Origin: Hofstenia miamia
Taxonomy: Eukaryota > Xenacoelomorpha > Acoela
Assembly (NCBI GenBank): GCA_004352715.1
Contig: SCFE01000092.1
Span: 1,548,612-1,612,611 of the forward strand
DNA: 64,000 nucleotides
Direction: 5' to 3'
The notes under the pieces were generated by a model. The model was not told where the DNA came from. It worked only from the letters and a program-made list of their open reading frames with translations, and searched no databases. The position numbers were made by a program, and so were the translations under genes. This document shows, piece by piece, positions 35,163 to 48,974 of this stretch (position 1 is the stretch's first letter; every line of letters starts with the position of its first letter).

Positions 35163-35784
35163 AAGTACGTATCCATGTTTCCAATGTTTTAGTTTAGCTT
35201 AGAATTTGTACATTGTAGTTTATATTTGAATTTTATAAATATATTTTAAAAAGATATCAAAAGTGAAAATAAATTTATTTTTCGAGTTCTATTTTTAACA
35301 GAGTCTCACATCTTTTTTCTATTGATTACAAAGTTATAATCTAGTAAGATATTGTTTATTATGTCCCTGCCAAAGTAACCGTGAAAAGTCACTTGTCTCA
35401 TTTTAATAAGGCTTCCTTTGGTACTCATCATCATTTTCTTTGCATGCTTGAGGATTTTCTATGGTGTTTCGTGATACCTTCTGCAAATGAAGCAGTGGTG
35501 GACTATTTCTATAATATTGATAAAATTTTGTATGTTCTATGTTGCTAGTAAATTTATTAATATGCTGAAAAAGATCAGATCTATTATTTAAAATGTTGGT
35601 GATTGCGATAGATTTATTTCAAGGCGTTTCGCCCATCCTTGTACCTCGTTTGTAATGCAATAATAAAAAATTTTAATAATAAATTCTAAAATATACTGAA
35701 ATTATCACTGCATTATGAATTTAGATAATCAAGATTCAATGAAAAATATTAAAATCAATTACAAAATTATTAGGAATTTCTAAA

Positions 35785-35839
<55 letters not shown>

Positions 35840-37078
35840 TGTCCAATAACATTTTTGATTTCTTAAATAAAATGATTCTAAAAAGCTGCCTGTATTTCTA
35901 AAATCACACTTCTTCATGTTTTTGTGTAGTTGCCATCTTAGCTGTTCTGGCTACACCTATTTTCTTGTAAGAGGGGCAAATTGGCAAAGTCCTCCGAATA
36001 TACCCCAATTTTATAAGTATGGCCTAATGCTGTTCAAAGTTTCTATTAAATGTTACTGTTATGATATTGAACTGTTTACATGTAATGCCATTTAACTACT
36101 GAGAAGTTTAAACGTTTATCTTGACAAGGGATATAAGGAAAACCTGGCACAGTGTATATGGGTTTTCTGTTATTTCAAGTGCCAATAACACTGTGTGACA
36201 AAAAACAATATTTTTTTAGTTGAGTACTTTTTTTAGTGTTTCTGGTCAATTTTATGTTGCTGAAAACGAATTTGAGGTCATTTTCATAGTAGAAACCATA
36301 CTTTAGTAATGATCATGCAATTGAATTCATTGCCTAAATAGGTCATTAAATTATATTATGATGCAAACCCCAAAAATTCAAATTTTCAACAAACTTTTCC
36401 TTATGATCAAATAACTAATAAATAGATTGTTTTCATTGGTCTGAACCCACAAAAATTATATGAAGCCTGAATTATACTCATAAAGTTTTATTTTCTGTAC
36501 ATTCCAATATGCTCTAGATGCCCACACTCCTAAATAAGTCTCTTGAGTAGTTGTTGTAATTTTCCCTTTGTTCGTCACTAAAACAACCATAAATTTTCAT
36601 GAAAAACTTTCAATTGGCATTTCAGAAAATGAAGTTTAGTAGACATTCCTGGCAATTTCCTATTTCTTCAATCTAGCAAGGAAAATTTCGGGTTGTCTCA
36701 TGCTAAGATTTAGCATTGTAGCTATTGGAGGATAATGGATATCCTGAAAATTTATAATAGAATAATACTATGAGATTTGTTCACTTGTTGCTTGGAAATG
36801 CATACTTTCATATCAGGACGGTTAAGTATTGGAGGTCAATCCTATGAAGTGCAGGTTCAAGAGTTGTGCTGATTGCATCATATACGAAAAAACCCCTTAT
36901 ACAAAGATAAAAACAGCTGTCACTATTATGGTTTTTCGATTCAGGTCAAGCATGAGAATAGCAAATGACAAAGGCCGCTGATCTTCAAATAGCCTAGAAT
37001 ATATTACTTGGGTGTCAAGATCCAATATCCTGATAATTACTAAATTTCTAAAAATATTTCATATGCTTCAGAATATTT
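35163..37078. other. AMOP gene 3' end and non-coding DNA
   Basis: AATAAA at 35268-35273 is the likely polyadenylation signal. A long (TA)n tract occupies about 35788-35835. Nothing else recognised. Confidence 0.5.
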
Positions 37079-37829
37079 TTGCACCACCACTATATTTATA
37101 AAGCTCTGATTTTTCAGAACAAGATATTTAAAAATGTAACAGAAAGAATTCACACAGGTCTCACATTTATAAGAGGGAATGATATTTGCGGGGAAGGCAT
37201 GAATAATGTTGTCATAAGCACAGTGCATGGTTACTATGTAGTATGCAAGGAGCATGAAAGTATATCAAAGATATTCTTTCCCTATTGTGATACTCAATGT
37301 GACACATCACAAAAGTGAAAATGAAATAATAAATTATCGTTGAAAATGAGTAGTAAGGAAGTCTTAACTTCGATCTCTCATTCAAATAGTCATAGACATT
37401 CTCAACAAGCAATACTAGTTGTAGTACTAAGCACTTCAGGCTTGATTGAGTGTTGCAAATAGACAAAAGTTGGAAATGTAAAAAAGATTCCGCTAGAAAA
37501 GCTAAACTATTCCAAGAAAATATTCCACCAATAAGCAAATATTTAAGTCCAAGTATGCATATTCCCCGTTCAACACAACCACTTCTGCAACTTTGGCAGG
37601 TTGCAAAGAAAAATGAGGCTTTAAGAAATTTAAGTAAAATTTGAATAAATCTAATAGCTGTTTCTTAATACATCATGCACTTTCTCCAACTGAAAATTGT
37701 TCTTCAACCAACAAACTTCAAAATTGGAGGATTGGGGCTAGCGTTACATTCTTTGCATTTTCATTATTACTGTACACCATGCTGGCCATATTGTGGATAT
37801 TTGTTTTTATATTTTTATACCTATGACTT
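37079..37829 (+). other. Cluster of three coding-like frames, last with a hydrophobic tail
   Basis: Three neighbouring plus-strand frames look more protein-like than their surroundings. 37079-37318 has Cys and a sequon (NVTERIH, GNDICGEG). 37438-37644 is basic. 37641-37826 ends in about 30 hydrophobic residues (FFAFSLLLYTMLAILWIFVF). They lie in three different frames, so they could be exons of a small membrane protein or chance. I could not settle a splice model: acceptor-like TTTTCAG and GCAAATAG precede the first two, but donors are weak. No family recognised. Confidence 0.25.
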
Positions 37830-40236
37830 CGTTTATTTTAATTTTATATATGTTTTTAACGTTTAAAATGTATTTACATGATTTTCGGTATTAGGCTCTA
37901 TGTAGTAGGTTGACCTAGTGCACCCCGCAACGTACTAGGCTATACTAAATATGTACTAGAATGCCCAGAAAAAATTTCGATTAAAATTGTTGTTTTTGAA
38001 ATATTAAGACACTAATAGCAGCCCAAACACACATCATCAATTCCGTGTTACTGTAATATATCTATATATATTGTATATCAGCTTTGTATTTTTCATATAT
38101 ATGATTTCAGTTTTATATGTATTTATATGATAATATAATGTATATATGATCAAATATATGATATATTCATATGGCTATAACTGACTGTACATGTTAGGTC
38201 TAAATTAATAAAATCATAGGACTTTTCAATTAGGCTCAAACCAACCTTGAGCCCATGCAATATTCTAGAATATATATGTAATCGTTAAGAATGGCTAAAT
38301 TCTTTACATTACATATGGTTAACATGTGTACTTCGAAGACAATCCTCAAATAAACGAAATTATTGGATCCCATTTGACAACTCTGTCCAGACTGTCCAAA
38401 AGAAAGAACCACATCGGCACATATGCGTTGGAATTAACATATTCGAGAGGTGTCAAAGTTCAATTCTTTCTCAGATGAATTTCACTGCATCCTCAGTATG
38501 CCATCATTCGACAAGTTTAATTCACCAGATATCCGACCTGAAAACGGCTATGGTTAATCAATACATCATAATGACAAAGAGAAACAATGGATGTCGACCA
38601 TGTCACATGAATGAATAAGAATAATTGAAGAGCATAAAACCCAAATAACCAGGGGATTAACATATAAGAAAATGTAGCTAAATTCAGGTTCGTTTGTATT
38701 TTTTTAAGCTGGAGCAACGATGTAAATGGACTTCTTTTAAAGTTTTTGGATTTGGAAAGGTTCATCCAAAAATACCCTGACGTCTTTATTGTTGCTAAAA
38801 AAGAAACAATGTCAAGATCATATTCTTAATGGGCTTATCGAAACAAAGGCTTGTATCTTCATCAAAGATTGAAATATTAAGCCATAAAGAGGTAGGTGTA
38901 AAACACGAAAGTTGTCTACAGAAGATTATCAATACAGTGCTGCTATTTAAAAGGAAAGATGAGAATGGTAATTTGTAATGAAAATATCCAAACTATATTA
39001 TATAAAGAATTTAATAAACGCACTAAAGCAACTCAGAATAATTCGTAATAGACTCCGACAAACTCAATGTACCACACTACCATCACTATTGTCCCGTTCA
39101 ATTTGCAGGAATGTTATACTCCGTTCACCTGCAATCCAGCACCGATTGCTTTTCTCGGAGGCTAACTTTGTTCTTGTATGTCTTTCAGCATGTCAACAAG
39201 CTTGTCATCTAAGTCTCTAAAAAATTTTTTCCAAGAAGTTGCTCTAAATTCAATTTTGATCCTGATCGCTTAGCAAAGAGTCCACATGCAATTATCAGAC
39301 GAAAAATTCTACTCGGGAGATCAGATTCCAGTCGGGATGCTTGTGCATAGATTTTGAAATGGTTCTCGAAAGGAGAAATTGCATTTGAATAAAAGATTCA
39401 GGGGGGCATATTTTGTTCTGTAAAATTCATTCAGAAGATTGGATGAGATATTTCTTCAATGTATATTCACAGAGATAATAGCTAGAGAATGGTTCGTAAA
39501 ATGAAAAGCGACTTTAACAACTTTCTCAGAAAAATGTGAGCATAAATTGTCCATTATCAATTCTTCCTTTTTGTGAGATGCCTTGTGTACACCTACATAT
39601 CAATAAAGTAGAAATCAATTAGAATGTTTGAATCATTACCTTTAATACGAACTTTCAAAAATAATTTTACTGTTAATTAAAAAGCATCAGCAAACGTGTA
39701 ATGAGAAAAATTTACGTGTCTCGAGTTGCCCTGCCTGATCCGAATTACTCAGCATTACTTGTTATTTTAAGGAAAGTTATGTCATAACCGGATCACATGC
39801 CTCTAGATGCATTTTGAACAGGGATATCAAAATTTGACTACACTATTATTTTTGGTTAAATATTTAAGAGTACATAAGTACACTTTCCAATTTAATAAAA
39901 ATAACTTATTGCAATAAATGCGGATATTTTTCAATATAATTACTGAGCAAATTTGCATTGACTAAACTTTGATAGTTGATTTTGTTTTGATTATAACATA
40001 ATATGTAGAAGCCATGTTAACATAGTGATTTTCAACTTGCTAATTAATTCAAATGTGACCATAACCTAATTTGTAAATATGACCAAACCATGAGCAAGTA
40101 CTTCAAATGTCAAAATCCGAAACTATAGACTTAACAGAAATTTTCTATGTCCCGATTTCATTTTTTTAATAAACAATCTGCAAGAAAATATTCAAAAGAA
40201 ACATGATTTCAAATTTGTTTAATACAAATACAATTG
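37830..40236. other. No gene recognised
   Basis: AT-rich DNA. A weakly coding-like stretch at about 38978-39220 and scraps at 39250-39500 show no family motif. Confidence 0.45.
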
Positions 40237-40553
40237 ATTCACTTCAGGGGCGGATACATAGGGGCCGAGGGGGCGGCCCCCTCTAAAATAAGAAAAATTA
40301 ATTAAAACGTTACAATAAAAATTACAAACGAAAATTCATTAGTACCTATCAAATGGGATGAATATGGAGGTTTTTTAAGTTTTTTTTCAAAGATATGATA
40401 TTTGTAGAACGTATTTCACTCAACTTTTACATTATAATGTGTCTTATATTTCAATAAAAGTAAGAATATTTAATTTTCAGGAATGTTTTCAAATTTTAAA
40501 ACTTTTCCTATTCACCCTTTTGCATGGGGGGTGAAAAGGAACACATGTGATTT

Positions 40554-40605
<52 letters not shown>

Positions 40606-41506
40606 NNNNNNNNNNNNNNNNNNNNNNNNNNNNNNNNNNNNNNNNNNNNNNNNNNNNNNNNNNNNNNNNNNNNNNNNNNNNNNNNNNNNNNNNNNNNNNN
40701 NNNNNNNNNNNNNNNNNNNNNNNNNNNNNNNNNNNNNNNNNNNNNNNNNNNNNNNNNNNNNNNNNNNNNNNNNNNNNNNNNNNNNNNNNNNNNNNNNNNN
40801 NNNNNNNNNNNNNNNNNNNNNNNNNNNNNNNNNNNNNNNNNNNNNNNNNNNNNNNNNNNNNNNNNNNNNNNNNNNNNNNNNNNNNNNNNNNNNNNNNNNN
40901 NNNNNNNNNNNNNNNNNNNNNNNNNNNNNNNNNNNNNNNNNNNNNNNNNNNNNNNNNNNNNNNNNNNNNNNNNNNNNNNNNNNNNNNNNNNNNNNNNNNN
41001 NNNNNNNNNNNNNNNNNNNNNNNNNNNNNNNNNNNNNNNNNNNNNNNNNNNNNNNNNNNNNNNNNNNNNNNNNNNNNNNNNNNNNNNNNNNNNNNNNNNN
41101 NNNNNNNNNNNNNNNNNNNNNNNNNNNNNNNNNNNNNNNNNNNNNNNNNNNNNNNNNNNNNNNNNNNNNNNNNNNNNNNNNNNNNNNNNNNNNNNNNNNN
41201 NNNNNNNNNNNNNNNNNNNNNNNNNNNNNNNNNNNNNNNNNNNNNNNNNNNNNNNNNNNNNNNNNNNNNNNNNNNNNNNNNNNNNNNNNNNNNNNNNNNN
41301 NNNNNNNNNNNNNNNNNNNNNNNNNNNNNNNNNNNNNNNNNNNNNNNNNNNNNNNNNNNNNNNNNNNNNNNNNNNNNNNNNNNNNNNNNNNNNNNNNNNN
41401 NNNNNNNNNNNNNNNNNNNNNNNNNNNNNNNNNNNNNNNNNNNNNNNNNNNNNNNNNNNNNNNNNNNNNNNNNNNNNNNNNNNNNNNNNNNNNNNNNNNN
41501 NNNNNN
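40606..41506. other. Assembly gap (N)
   Basis: 901 undetermined bases following a TA tract (40557-40605). Confidence 0.99.
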
Positions 41507-41545
41507 CACTGACTCTTGCGTGCACTGACAACGTGGCCATTTCCT

Positions 41546-41897
41546 TCAGGAACAATTGATGCTTTTGTCCCATAAGGAGACTCCACAAAAAACCCTTTTA
41601 CAGGTATTCATGGAAGCCTCAAGCATCTCAAGTTCCCTACAAGATTCTGCCCAGGTTTCACACGCATACGTTAGTGTGGGTACCATCACGCCTCGTAGGA
41701 GTAAGAAGGAGAGTGCTTTGCCAAGCCCATTCTGACGTGCTACTCGCCGATAACGTATGATCTTGCCAAGTACATTTTTGCACCGATGTCTTGCTTCAGA
41801 GAGGGCTGTCCCAGCAGTGCTGATCATCGAGCCTAAGTACTTAAACTCTGATACGAATTCAATGTTCTTTCCAGAAACATGAACTCTATCAGACGTT
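41546..41897 (-). pseudogene. LINE reverse-transcriptase C-terminal fragment
   Basis: Minus-strand translation gives EFVSEFKYLGSMIS, then GVMVPTLTYACETWA and ELEMLEASMN. This is the FKYLG ... VxPxLxYxxETW signature of the thumb region of non-LTR retrotransposon reverse transcriptases. The frame is open from about 41897 down to 41546. The catalytic part would lie upstream (higher coordinates) but is absent there. The downstream side runs to the gap. It is a short relic nested within the 40245-43176 element. Confidence 0.8.
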
Positions 41898-43184
41898 CTT
41901 TATATACATATATGTCTTTTCACACTTTCTATCGAGTGAAAAGATGCAATGAAGGTATTCTAAAAAGTTGCAATGGTGTATAATAAATGCATAAGGACAG
42001 TTAGTTTTAAGTATATGCAATTAAGAAAATCATATTAAAATCTAATGAAAATTGAAATCACAGATATCTTCCTATTCAGAAAATGAAACTGATGAAGTAT
42101 CTTGCTGTCTGTCTGAAGAAACACTGAAATGAATCCTGGTATCCATTATCATTGTAAATCTTCTAAAAAAATTCTAAAATTAACACAAATCTCATTTTTA
42201 ATTTTTAATTTCGCCAGTGATCGGAATCTTCTTGCAAGAATAATTCGTGTTTTTCACTTTCATCATCTCAAGAATTGATATGACTCTTTAATATCTTCAT
42301 CAAACTCATTCATTTGTATCTTTCTGCTTAAATTTTCTCTCAGTGATGTTACTATCTACCTCACGAAATAAATATTTCGTTCACAAACTCATATATTTTT
42401 ATATTAAATATTATTCAGTGTTCTCTAAAATATAATTTATTGACTCTTTTAATTAAGATTCCATTACTTTTTTGGGGTGTTTAAGTTTTAGCATAAAATG
42501 TTTAATATTTTTATTTCTAAAAATTCTAATGAAATTAGATGAGCATATCTACGGCTACATAAACCTGTACAGCTAAATTTATACGCAAAAGAATAATGTA
42601 AGATATTAAGCATAGAATGAGCAATAGTTAAATATAATTTTCTCCTTGTCTACCATTTCTATTCACCCCATTTGACGTTGACGATACTCAATAGGGTTGG
42701 TCCAATTTTTTGTATTCAAATTCAACACTATGCACAGATTTACCACATGCACTTACCCTAAAAACATAAAAAAAATTGTGCGACACCTCAAAACTCAGCG
42801 CCATTTTTTTTAAATTTGCAATTTATTCATTTTATCAAGAGTTTTACCTTTTTGGATTGGTTGATTTTCTTTAATTTTATCAATATATTTAACAATATTG
42901 ATTGTATTTGAGACCAAGCACCAATTCATACCATTAAATGACAATTTTGTAATTGCTTAATCCTAATGCACAACATGCTATTATTAAAGCGTAATTTGAA
43001 ATTTGAAAAAAATTGTCCAGTCGGGAAAAATTGCACAAATTCTATACTTCCCTTTTTGGAGTCAGTGGATAGTAAAGTCCATGCATAATGATGGATTTTA
43101 AAAATTGAAAATTTGCTCTTAGCATTTTATTCTACATTGAACCCCTTCCAAAATTTTTTTTCTGTATCTGCCCGTGATTCACTT

Positions 43185-46100
43185 CACACGATTTCAATCA
43201 TTTGAATTTAAATTCTGACATAAGTTTCTAAGCATATTGTGTTATTGAATTTAAATAACTACTGGTACATAATTTGTTCAAAAGAAGCCTTCTGAAACAG
43301 GAGAAAATATATCTTCAAATTTAGTTTAGTTTTTTACAATTAAAATATGCAAAACTAAATGTAGTTGACACAGTTAAAATGTGCACAATTAGTTTCGCCT
43401 TAGATGCAGTTATTGTACATTTTATGGTATAGTGCACTTATTCTTAACACTCATGTCTATGACACTTATAATACTTAATACCAAGGATGTCTATAGAACA
43501 TCCTTGCTGAATGGATGCAGAATAGAAAGGTCAATATTAAAATATAATATAAATTATTCAACTCAAACACATTAATTGCAATGATAATTGGTACCAGCAG
43601 TGACGGATTTAAGGGGGGAATGTGGGATTGCAGTCCCTCATGAGGAAGCAAAATGGAGGTCAGCCATTGGGTAAATTTTTGCAACCTTAGTAAAAAAAAT
43701 TCTAAATTTTTGCATTCCATTGGCAAATGGATCCAAAAGTTTGGCTATCCAAAATATTTGGCAAATTTCTTCAAATAACTTGGAAATTTTTCTAAAATTT
43801 ACCAAACTTTGCAAAAACTTTGCAAATATTTGTCAAATTTTCCAATTTTTTTCAAATATTCTTATACATTTTTGAGAATATATCAATCCAATTTTATGCA
43901 TTTCATCTAAGATCCACCAAACTTTTGTACTTAAGAAATTATAAAAGCAGTTGATAGAACTGCTTCCACATTATACATAAATATATGTACAGTTAGTAAA
44001 TAGAACCAACAGTGTTTCAGTGAAGTTGCTATTTAGGATACATTTTTTGTTGAAGGCTGTGGCCACATTTAACCAAAAACCACAGAAATATACCTAAAAA
44101 GTACAGATCTTTGTCACCTTATGAGAAATTTAAAAAATCATTACCTATGAGATATTTTAGTCATCCCCTGGATGTTTGTAGCTGGCCACGTCCCTTTTTT
44201 TGCTTTCCATCAGCACCTAATGAAGTCAACACAGTTTGGATAGTTCTCAAATAATATATCATAGACAATTAAAGTGTTCAATGAAGCTGGTACTTTGCAT
44301 GAAATACAATAGCTGTAGAATGGTCAACTTAAAACTATTAAGTACATTATTGACACAACATTTCGGATGTTCCGTACACGGAAGGCATTTGTTAGTGGCT
44401 GTGGAGACATCAAGATTCAATACTACTACACCTCAACAGTAATCAATCATCATCCAACCACCATGGCATGGGTTGCCTTATTAGTAATCATTGTTGTGAT
44501 TCATTGATATTTCTCGAGAAGTGTATTAAGATAAACATGGACAAGTATATCAGCATTAATTCTGAATGTTTTATAAAAACTATATATTTTCTATTTCAGA
44601 TTTGAAAACTGGCAGATCTAGCCGAGGGAGACTTCTGAAGCTTATCCCCACCTGCTAATATTTTCTTCAACATCCTAAATTCGCTATATCACATATTTCA
44701 AATAATGTTCAAAATGTATTCACAATATTTTTGATTTTAATAAATTTTGCAATTTTGTAACAATTTTTAAGAAATTACTGAAATTATGTACATTTTTATT
44801 AATTGTTCAGTTTCTGTTGTGCAAAATAAATACCCACTATATTTTATAACCTAGTAATATTAGAGATTTATCATTTCCTGTACTTTAGTGTTTTGTTTTA
44901 TATGGCACAAGTTTCGAACCTAAACCTACAAACATGCAACTTCATTCCTACATAAAACTTTAATAATCAGCTAAGATCATTCAATTTTCAAACCTCCGAT
45001 TTTCTAAGAATCATAAGGTTCAAAATTATTGATACGAAACCGCCAGTTCTAGAACTTATGTTCTATTCTGAAATAATTTCAAATTGTAATTACTCTATGT
45101 TACAGAAAAAATTAATGCTAAAGATTGACCAACCACTAATGCAAATTCAATAAAATTCAGTAAGATTAGTAGTGTATGTATTAATGACATTTTCATCTCT
45201 CCAGATTTCACAAAACAATGATTGTGGTATAATAAATAAAGTCCTGATGAAATTGATCTGATCCCGATACCGGATCCACAACATTAAACAGGATCAGTAC
45301 GAGACCGGAACCAACTTTTTAATTTCAACTGAGACTCGGACCATTTTGGTTTAATATTCGATATTATGGTATACTTGTTAAAATAAAATTTGTCTATAAA
45401 ATCTCCATTCAGTATTCATTTTGATTAATACTCCAGATTTTAGCACATTAAATTTTAGTATGAGATCAGAAATAACTGTATCTATATATAAATATATAAT
45501 ATGATCTATTAGATAAATTAAGGCATTTCTCAAACGAAATGGAAGAAACTCAAACTCAATGGCAGAAAGTTCCAATTAGAAGGTCATCAAGACATTTAAA
45601 ATCTATTATAAAATGTAGAGAAATGTATGAGGAATCAAAATTTAGTCAACTATAGAATGAAAAATATTATGTAAAAATCGAGTTTTCGAGTTTCAGTAGC
45701 CCTCACCCCATCAGAAATTTCAGGTAACAACCCTTAAAAATCGTATTAGATTAAATTTGCTTTTAGAATTTTGTTATGATGCACGCTAGGATTTGTTAAT
45801 AGACTATTGGAAAGAACGATTAGTTACGATGACAGTTTTTACAAAAAACATGGTCGACACGTCTACTCTCTTAGTATGTTCATACAACATTACTTTTTTT
45901 GCATCAAATTAGTAATATCGATCCAAAATGTATCTAGTAAAATTTAATTTTTTGAAATCTCATCAAAATATTCCACTTATATTCAAAATAACTGGTTAGT
46001 AATTATGAAATACAATGTGTTAGTGTCATCTCATTGGACACAAATGTCACTTTTGACAAACAATTGTCAAACTACTTGAAATTGACACCCTCATACAAGC

Positions 46101-47555
46101 AGTATAACTGGTAATGCAAAAAATGTTAAAAAAATTAAAATTTTCAAAGCAGAAGATGAAATACTGTAAATTACGGAACAGGTACGAGTTAATAATGGAA
46201 AAATACTTGCATGTGTGTTGCTCTTTTAGACCTTATTAAGTATTTAATTCTATGAACTTGTATATCGAAAAATGCACTTGTAGAATATAGTTTCCATGAT
46301 AATCTTTTAATGATGATAATTACTCTTTTTTTGAAAAATATAGAGGCAATGCGTAATAATGAAATAATTTTACATTATATTGCAATTTACGTTAGTCCTA
46401 CAATCCATAAACACTTTACTTCCTTATCTATATGATTACTGTAACAGTCACCATGTTTCACTTTGATAATCTTGGTTTTTATACTAAATTGCTAAGAATT
46501 CTTTCAACAGAATTGAAATCTGTGGTCATCTTCGTTTCTATTGTATCCGTTGGTTTGCAGTACTCTGACTCCTTCGCATTTCAAATGTCATTTGTTTGTA
46601 ATGTTTTGCCTGAGTTGGAATTCTTCGGTGCAAACATGTTTAATTTTTTATCACTAGCATAACATTAATCTTTTCATTCAAAATAGATGTATTCAAATCT
46701 GCAGGCATTCATCGTTATTTTAATGATGTTAATTAAATTAAAATTTTGAGAAGGATGATTTCATTTTTTCGAAATTGCTTGTATTGGTGTCATCTACACA
46801 TTTTGTACATACTAGTTTTGCTTACTAGTTTTAAATGCAGACATTCGATTAATGAGTGCATTTACTTGTAAGATGACTAAAGAATGATAACAAGCACTTT
46901 TTTCATTGCTCTGTTATGCTAAGAGAACAAGTTAATCATTGTAACAATTTAAATTTTCTGTAAAGATAATCTATAGAAAACAGTCCAACCCTTCAGCATA
47001 GAAACAGTTCAAAAGCAGCCTTTAACTCTGATTAACAAAAATAAAATAAATGCAATGCTCATCTTAAAGAATAGCATAATATTCAAAATTAACAATGGGT
47101 GAATCGAGTTAGAAAAAGAATGATACAGCCACTGTGCTGATAATTGATCGTTAACAAGAATTAATCATTGCAAAGCTTGATATAGGTAGGATTTCAAATT
47201 CTTCGTTTGAAGTAAGCCAAATTTTAGTTGTACATTCAAGTGATATGCTATAAGAAAGCACAATGTCTAGTAATTTGGTAATATAATAGATTGAAAACAC
47301 AATTATACTATTATTTCCATAGAGAAAATTTAATGTAAAAAAAGAAATTCTAAGAGAAATCTTGACATATTCTAATGAAACATGGTGTTCTATATTTAGG
47401 GGCTCCAAATTATAATTAAATTTTCTAAATAAAGATTAGAAAGAGGCTTAGTAGGATAATTCTTTGAGGGGGCACCCAAGAAAAAATAATGCTAGTTAAC
47501 AATAGAATTTCAATATCCATGCTCTGAATGTAGCATTTTAATATTGCAATATGGC
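43185..47555. other. About 4.4 kb without a recognised gene
   Basis: AT-rich DNA. It contains a hAT-like end motif CAGTGACGGATTTAAGGGGGG at 43606-43626 without a partner end, a degenerate TTTGCAAA/CAAATTT-rich patch at 43740-43865, and a GGATCC/CCGGA-rich patch at 45255-45320. Confidence 0.45.
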
Positions 47556-47774
47556 CAATCTTCTTCATTTATTAAAATAGGGTCAGATAAGAGGTCCTAG
47601 AATATTTTTACCCTTCAAATATGGCTAGTTTGGTAATCATGCATTTAATCCATAGCAAATNNNNNNNNNCAATCTTCTTCATTTATTAAAATAGGGTCAG
47701 ATAAGAGGTCCTAGAAAATTTTTACCCTTCAAATATGGCTAGTTTGGTAATCATGCATTTAATCCATAGCAAAT
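47556..47774. repeat. Direct repeat flanking a 9-base gap (probable contig overlap)
   Basis: About 104 bases (AATCTTCTTCATTTATTAAA to AATCCATAGCAAAT) occur on both sides of the N run at 47661-47669 with one or two differences. The two contig ends most likely represent the same locus. Confidence 0.9.
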
Positions 47775-47814
47775 ATTTACAATTGAAACTTAAATATAAT
47801 TTCATTTGAAAACA

Positions 47815-48150
47815 ATGTCTGCTGAAAGTCAAGCTAATAACGTAGACATTGATTCGGATTACTTCACTCTGTGAGTATTATCATGGCGTTATTCTTTTAG
47901 TAAGAAGTGGCTAATTTTTAAAACGTACGTACTGCCCATATACACAATTGCTTCTGTTGCATGGTCAATAGGTATTACAGAAATAAACAGAAAAGATCTT
48001 AAAAAACCTTTAAAATTGTTTGCTAAATTAACAAAATTGGAAAAGACGGATCTTATACAATCTAGTAACAACGCAAACAAGTTATATGAGGACAAACAGC
48101 ATCCACTGCACAAAAGCATCGTTTTTTCTAAACATCAGACGAGGACAAAA
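47815..48150 (+). CDS. Putative small gene, exon 1 plus open exon 2
   Basis: ATG at 47815 opens 18 codons with an acidic end (NNVDIDSDYFT) and runs into a consensus donor GTGAGT at 47871. AG at 47900 would make a 30-base intron, and the join is in phase (CT|T) into an open frame with IYTIASVAWSIG, then a basic region, to a donor GTAAGA at 48151 (the frame itself stays open to 48222). No family recognised. A related 5' exon is at 50592. A 30-base intron is unusually short, so the join is uncertain; the second part may be unrelated. Confidence 0.3.
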
Positions 48151-48342
48151 GTAAGAATAGCCATGAAAAAAGATGTGCGATATTCTAGAACTTTTCTTCT
48201 TTGCAGCACTAAACTTTATTAATAATGGAACTCTCTCCCGATTCCTATAGCAACTTTTTCCAAGATTCCTTTTTACATAATACCTTGTGCTATGTACGGG
48301 AATTAAAGCTTGTATATGTATATATATATATATATATATATA

Positions 48343-48674
48343 NATAGATAAAAATGTACTAATACTAAATTTTAAACTAAGGTATATTCATCGATTTTCA
48401 ATGAATTTTGACAAGCTTCAATTGCGAACGATTCTGTATTACCGATGGAAATGTGGCTTAAATGCAACCGAAATTCACAGAGAGATGAAAAGTGCTATGG
48501 GGTATGAGCAATTAAGTAAGGACATGTCAGTCCTGGGTTTGAAGTAGGTGATTTTGATTTGTCCGATGCCAGCAAACCCGGTATACCGTCAAATGACTGC
48601 CTGGATCAGCAGATTTCTGATTTATTGGTTGAAAATAAGCATGCAACTTGCAGAGAGATGGCAACCATACTCAN
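48343..48674. repeat. Segment bounded by single Ns, duplicate of 48918-49247
   Basis: 48344-48673 repeats 48918-49247 at 574 bases offset, with about two or three differences (for example ACTAAATTTT/ACTACATTTT and GGGGTATG/GGGGGATG). It sits exactly between Ns at 48343 and 48674 and next to TA tracts. A misplaced haplotype fragment is more likely than a real duplication. Confidence 0.88.
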
Positions 48675-48974
48675 TATATATATATATATACATTTGTGAA
48701 GTGCGGGTGTGGGTAGAGCTATTTTAATACCGCACCTGCCCTACAAAAATACCATATTACCCGTACCTTGTTTAATTTCTAGGCTTGTATCATAAGTAAT
48801 TGCGCATACATTTGTTACCATAGATATAAATGTACTAATGCTACACCCATGAATTGCGCATACATTAGTTATATGAAACCGTTCAGATAACAAAATGTTA
48901 TTTACTTAACTGTTGCGATAGATAAAAATGTACTAATACTACATTTTAAACTAAGGTATATTCATCGATTTTCA

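Larger units (their letters stand above)
40245..43176. mobile_element. hAT-like element, 2.9 kb, with 8 bp target duplication ATTCACTT
   Basis: The left end is CAGGGGCGGATACATAG; the right end in reverse complement is CACGGGCAGATACAGA. ATTCACTT occurs at 40237-40244 and 43177-43184. Next to the left end is a GC-rich palindromic block (GGGGCCGAGGGGGCGGCCCCC). The inside holds a TA tract, a 901-base gap and a LINE fragment on the minus strand. No transposase is visible in the sequenced part, though the gap could hide some. Eight-base duplications and CA-starting ends point to the hAT superfamily. Confidence 0.78.

Noticed and set aside
39240-39560. P450- or transposase-like scrap (FDPDR near 39255)
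   Set aside because: A five-residue match only, with stops all around.
43606-43640. hAT-like left end CAGTGACGGATTTAAGGGGGG
   Set aside because: No partner end and no second copy of the flanking GGTACCAG was found, so no element can be defined.
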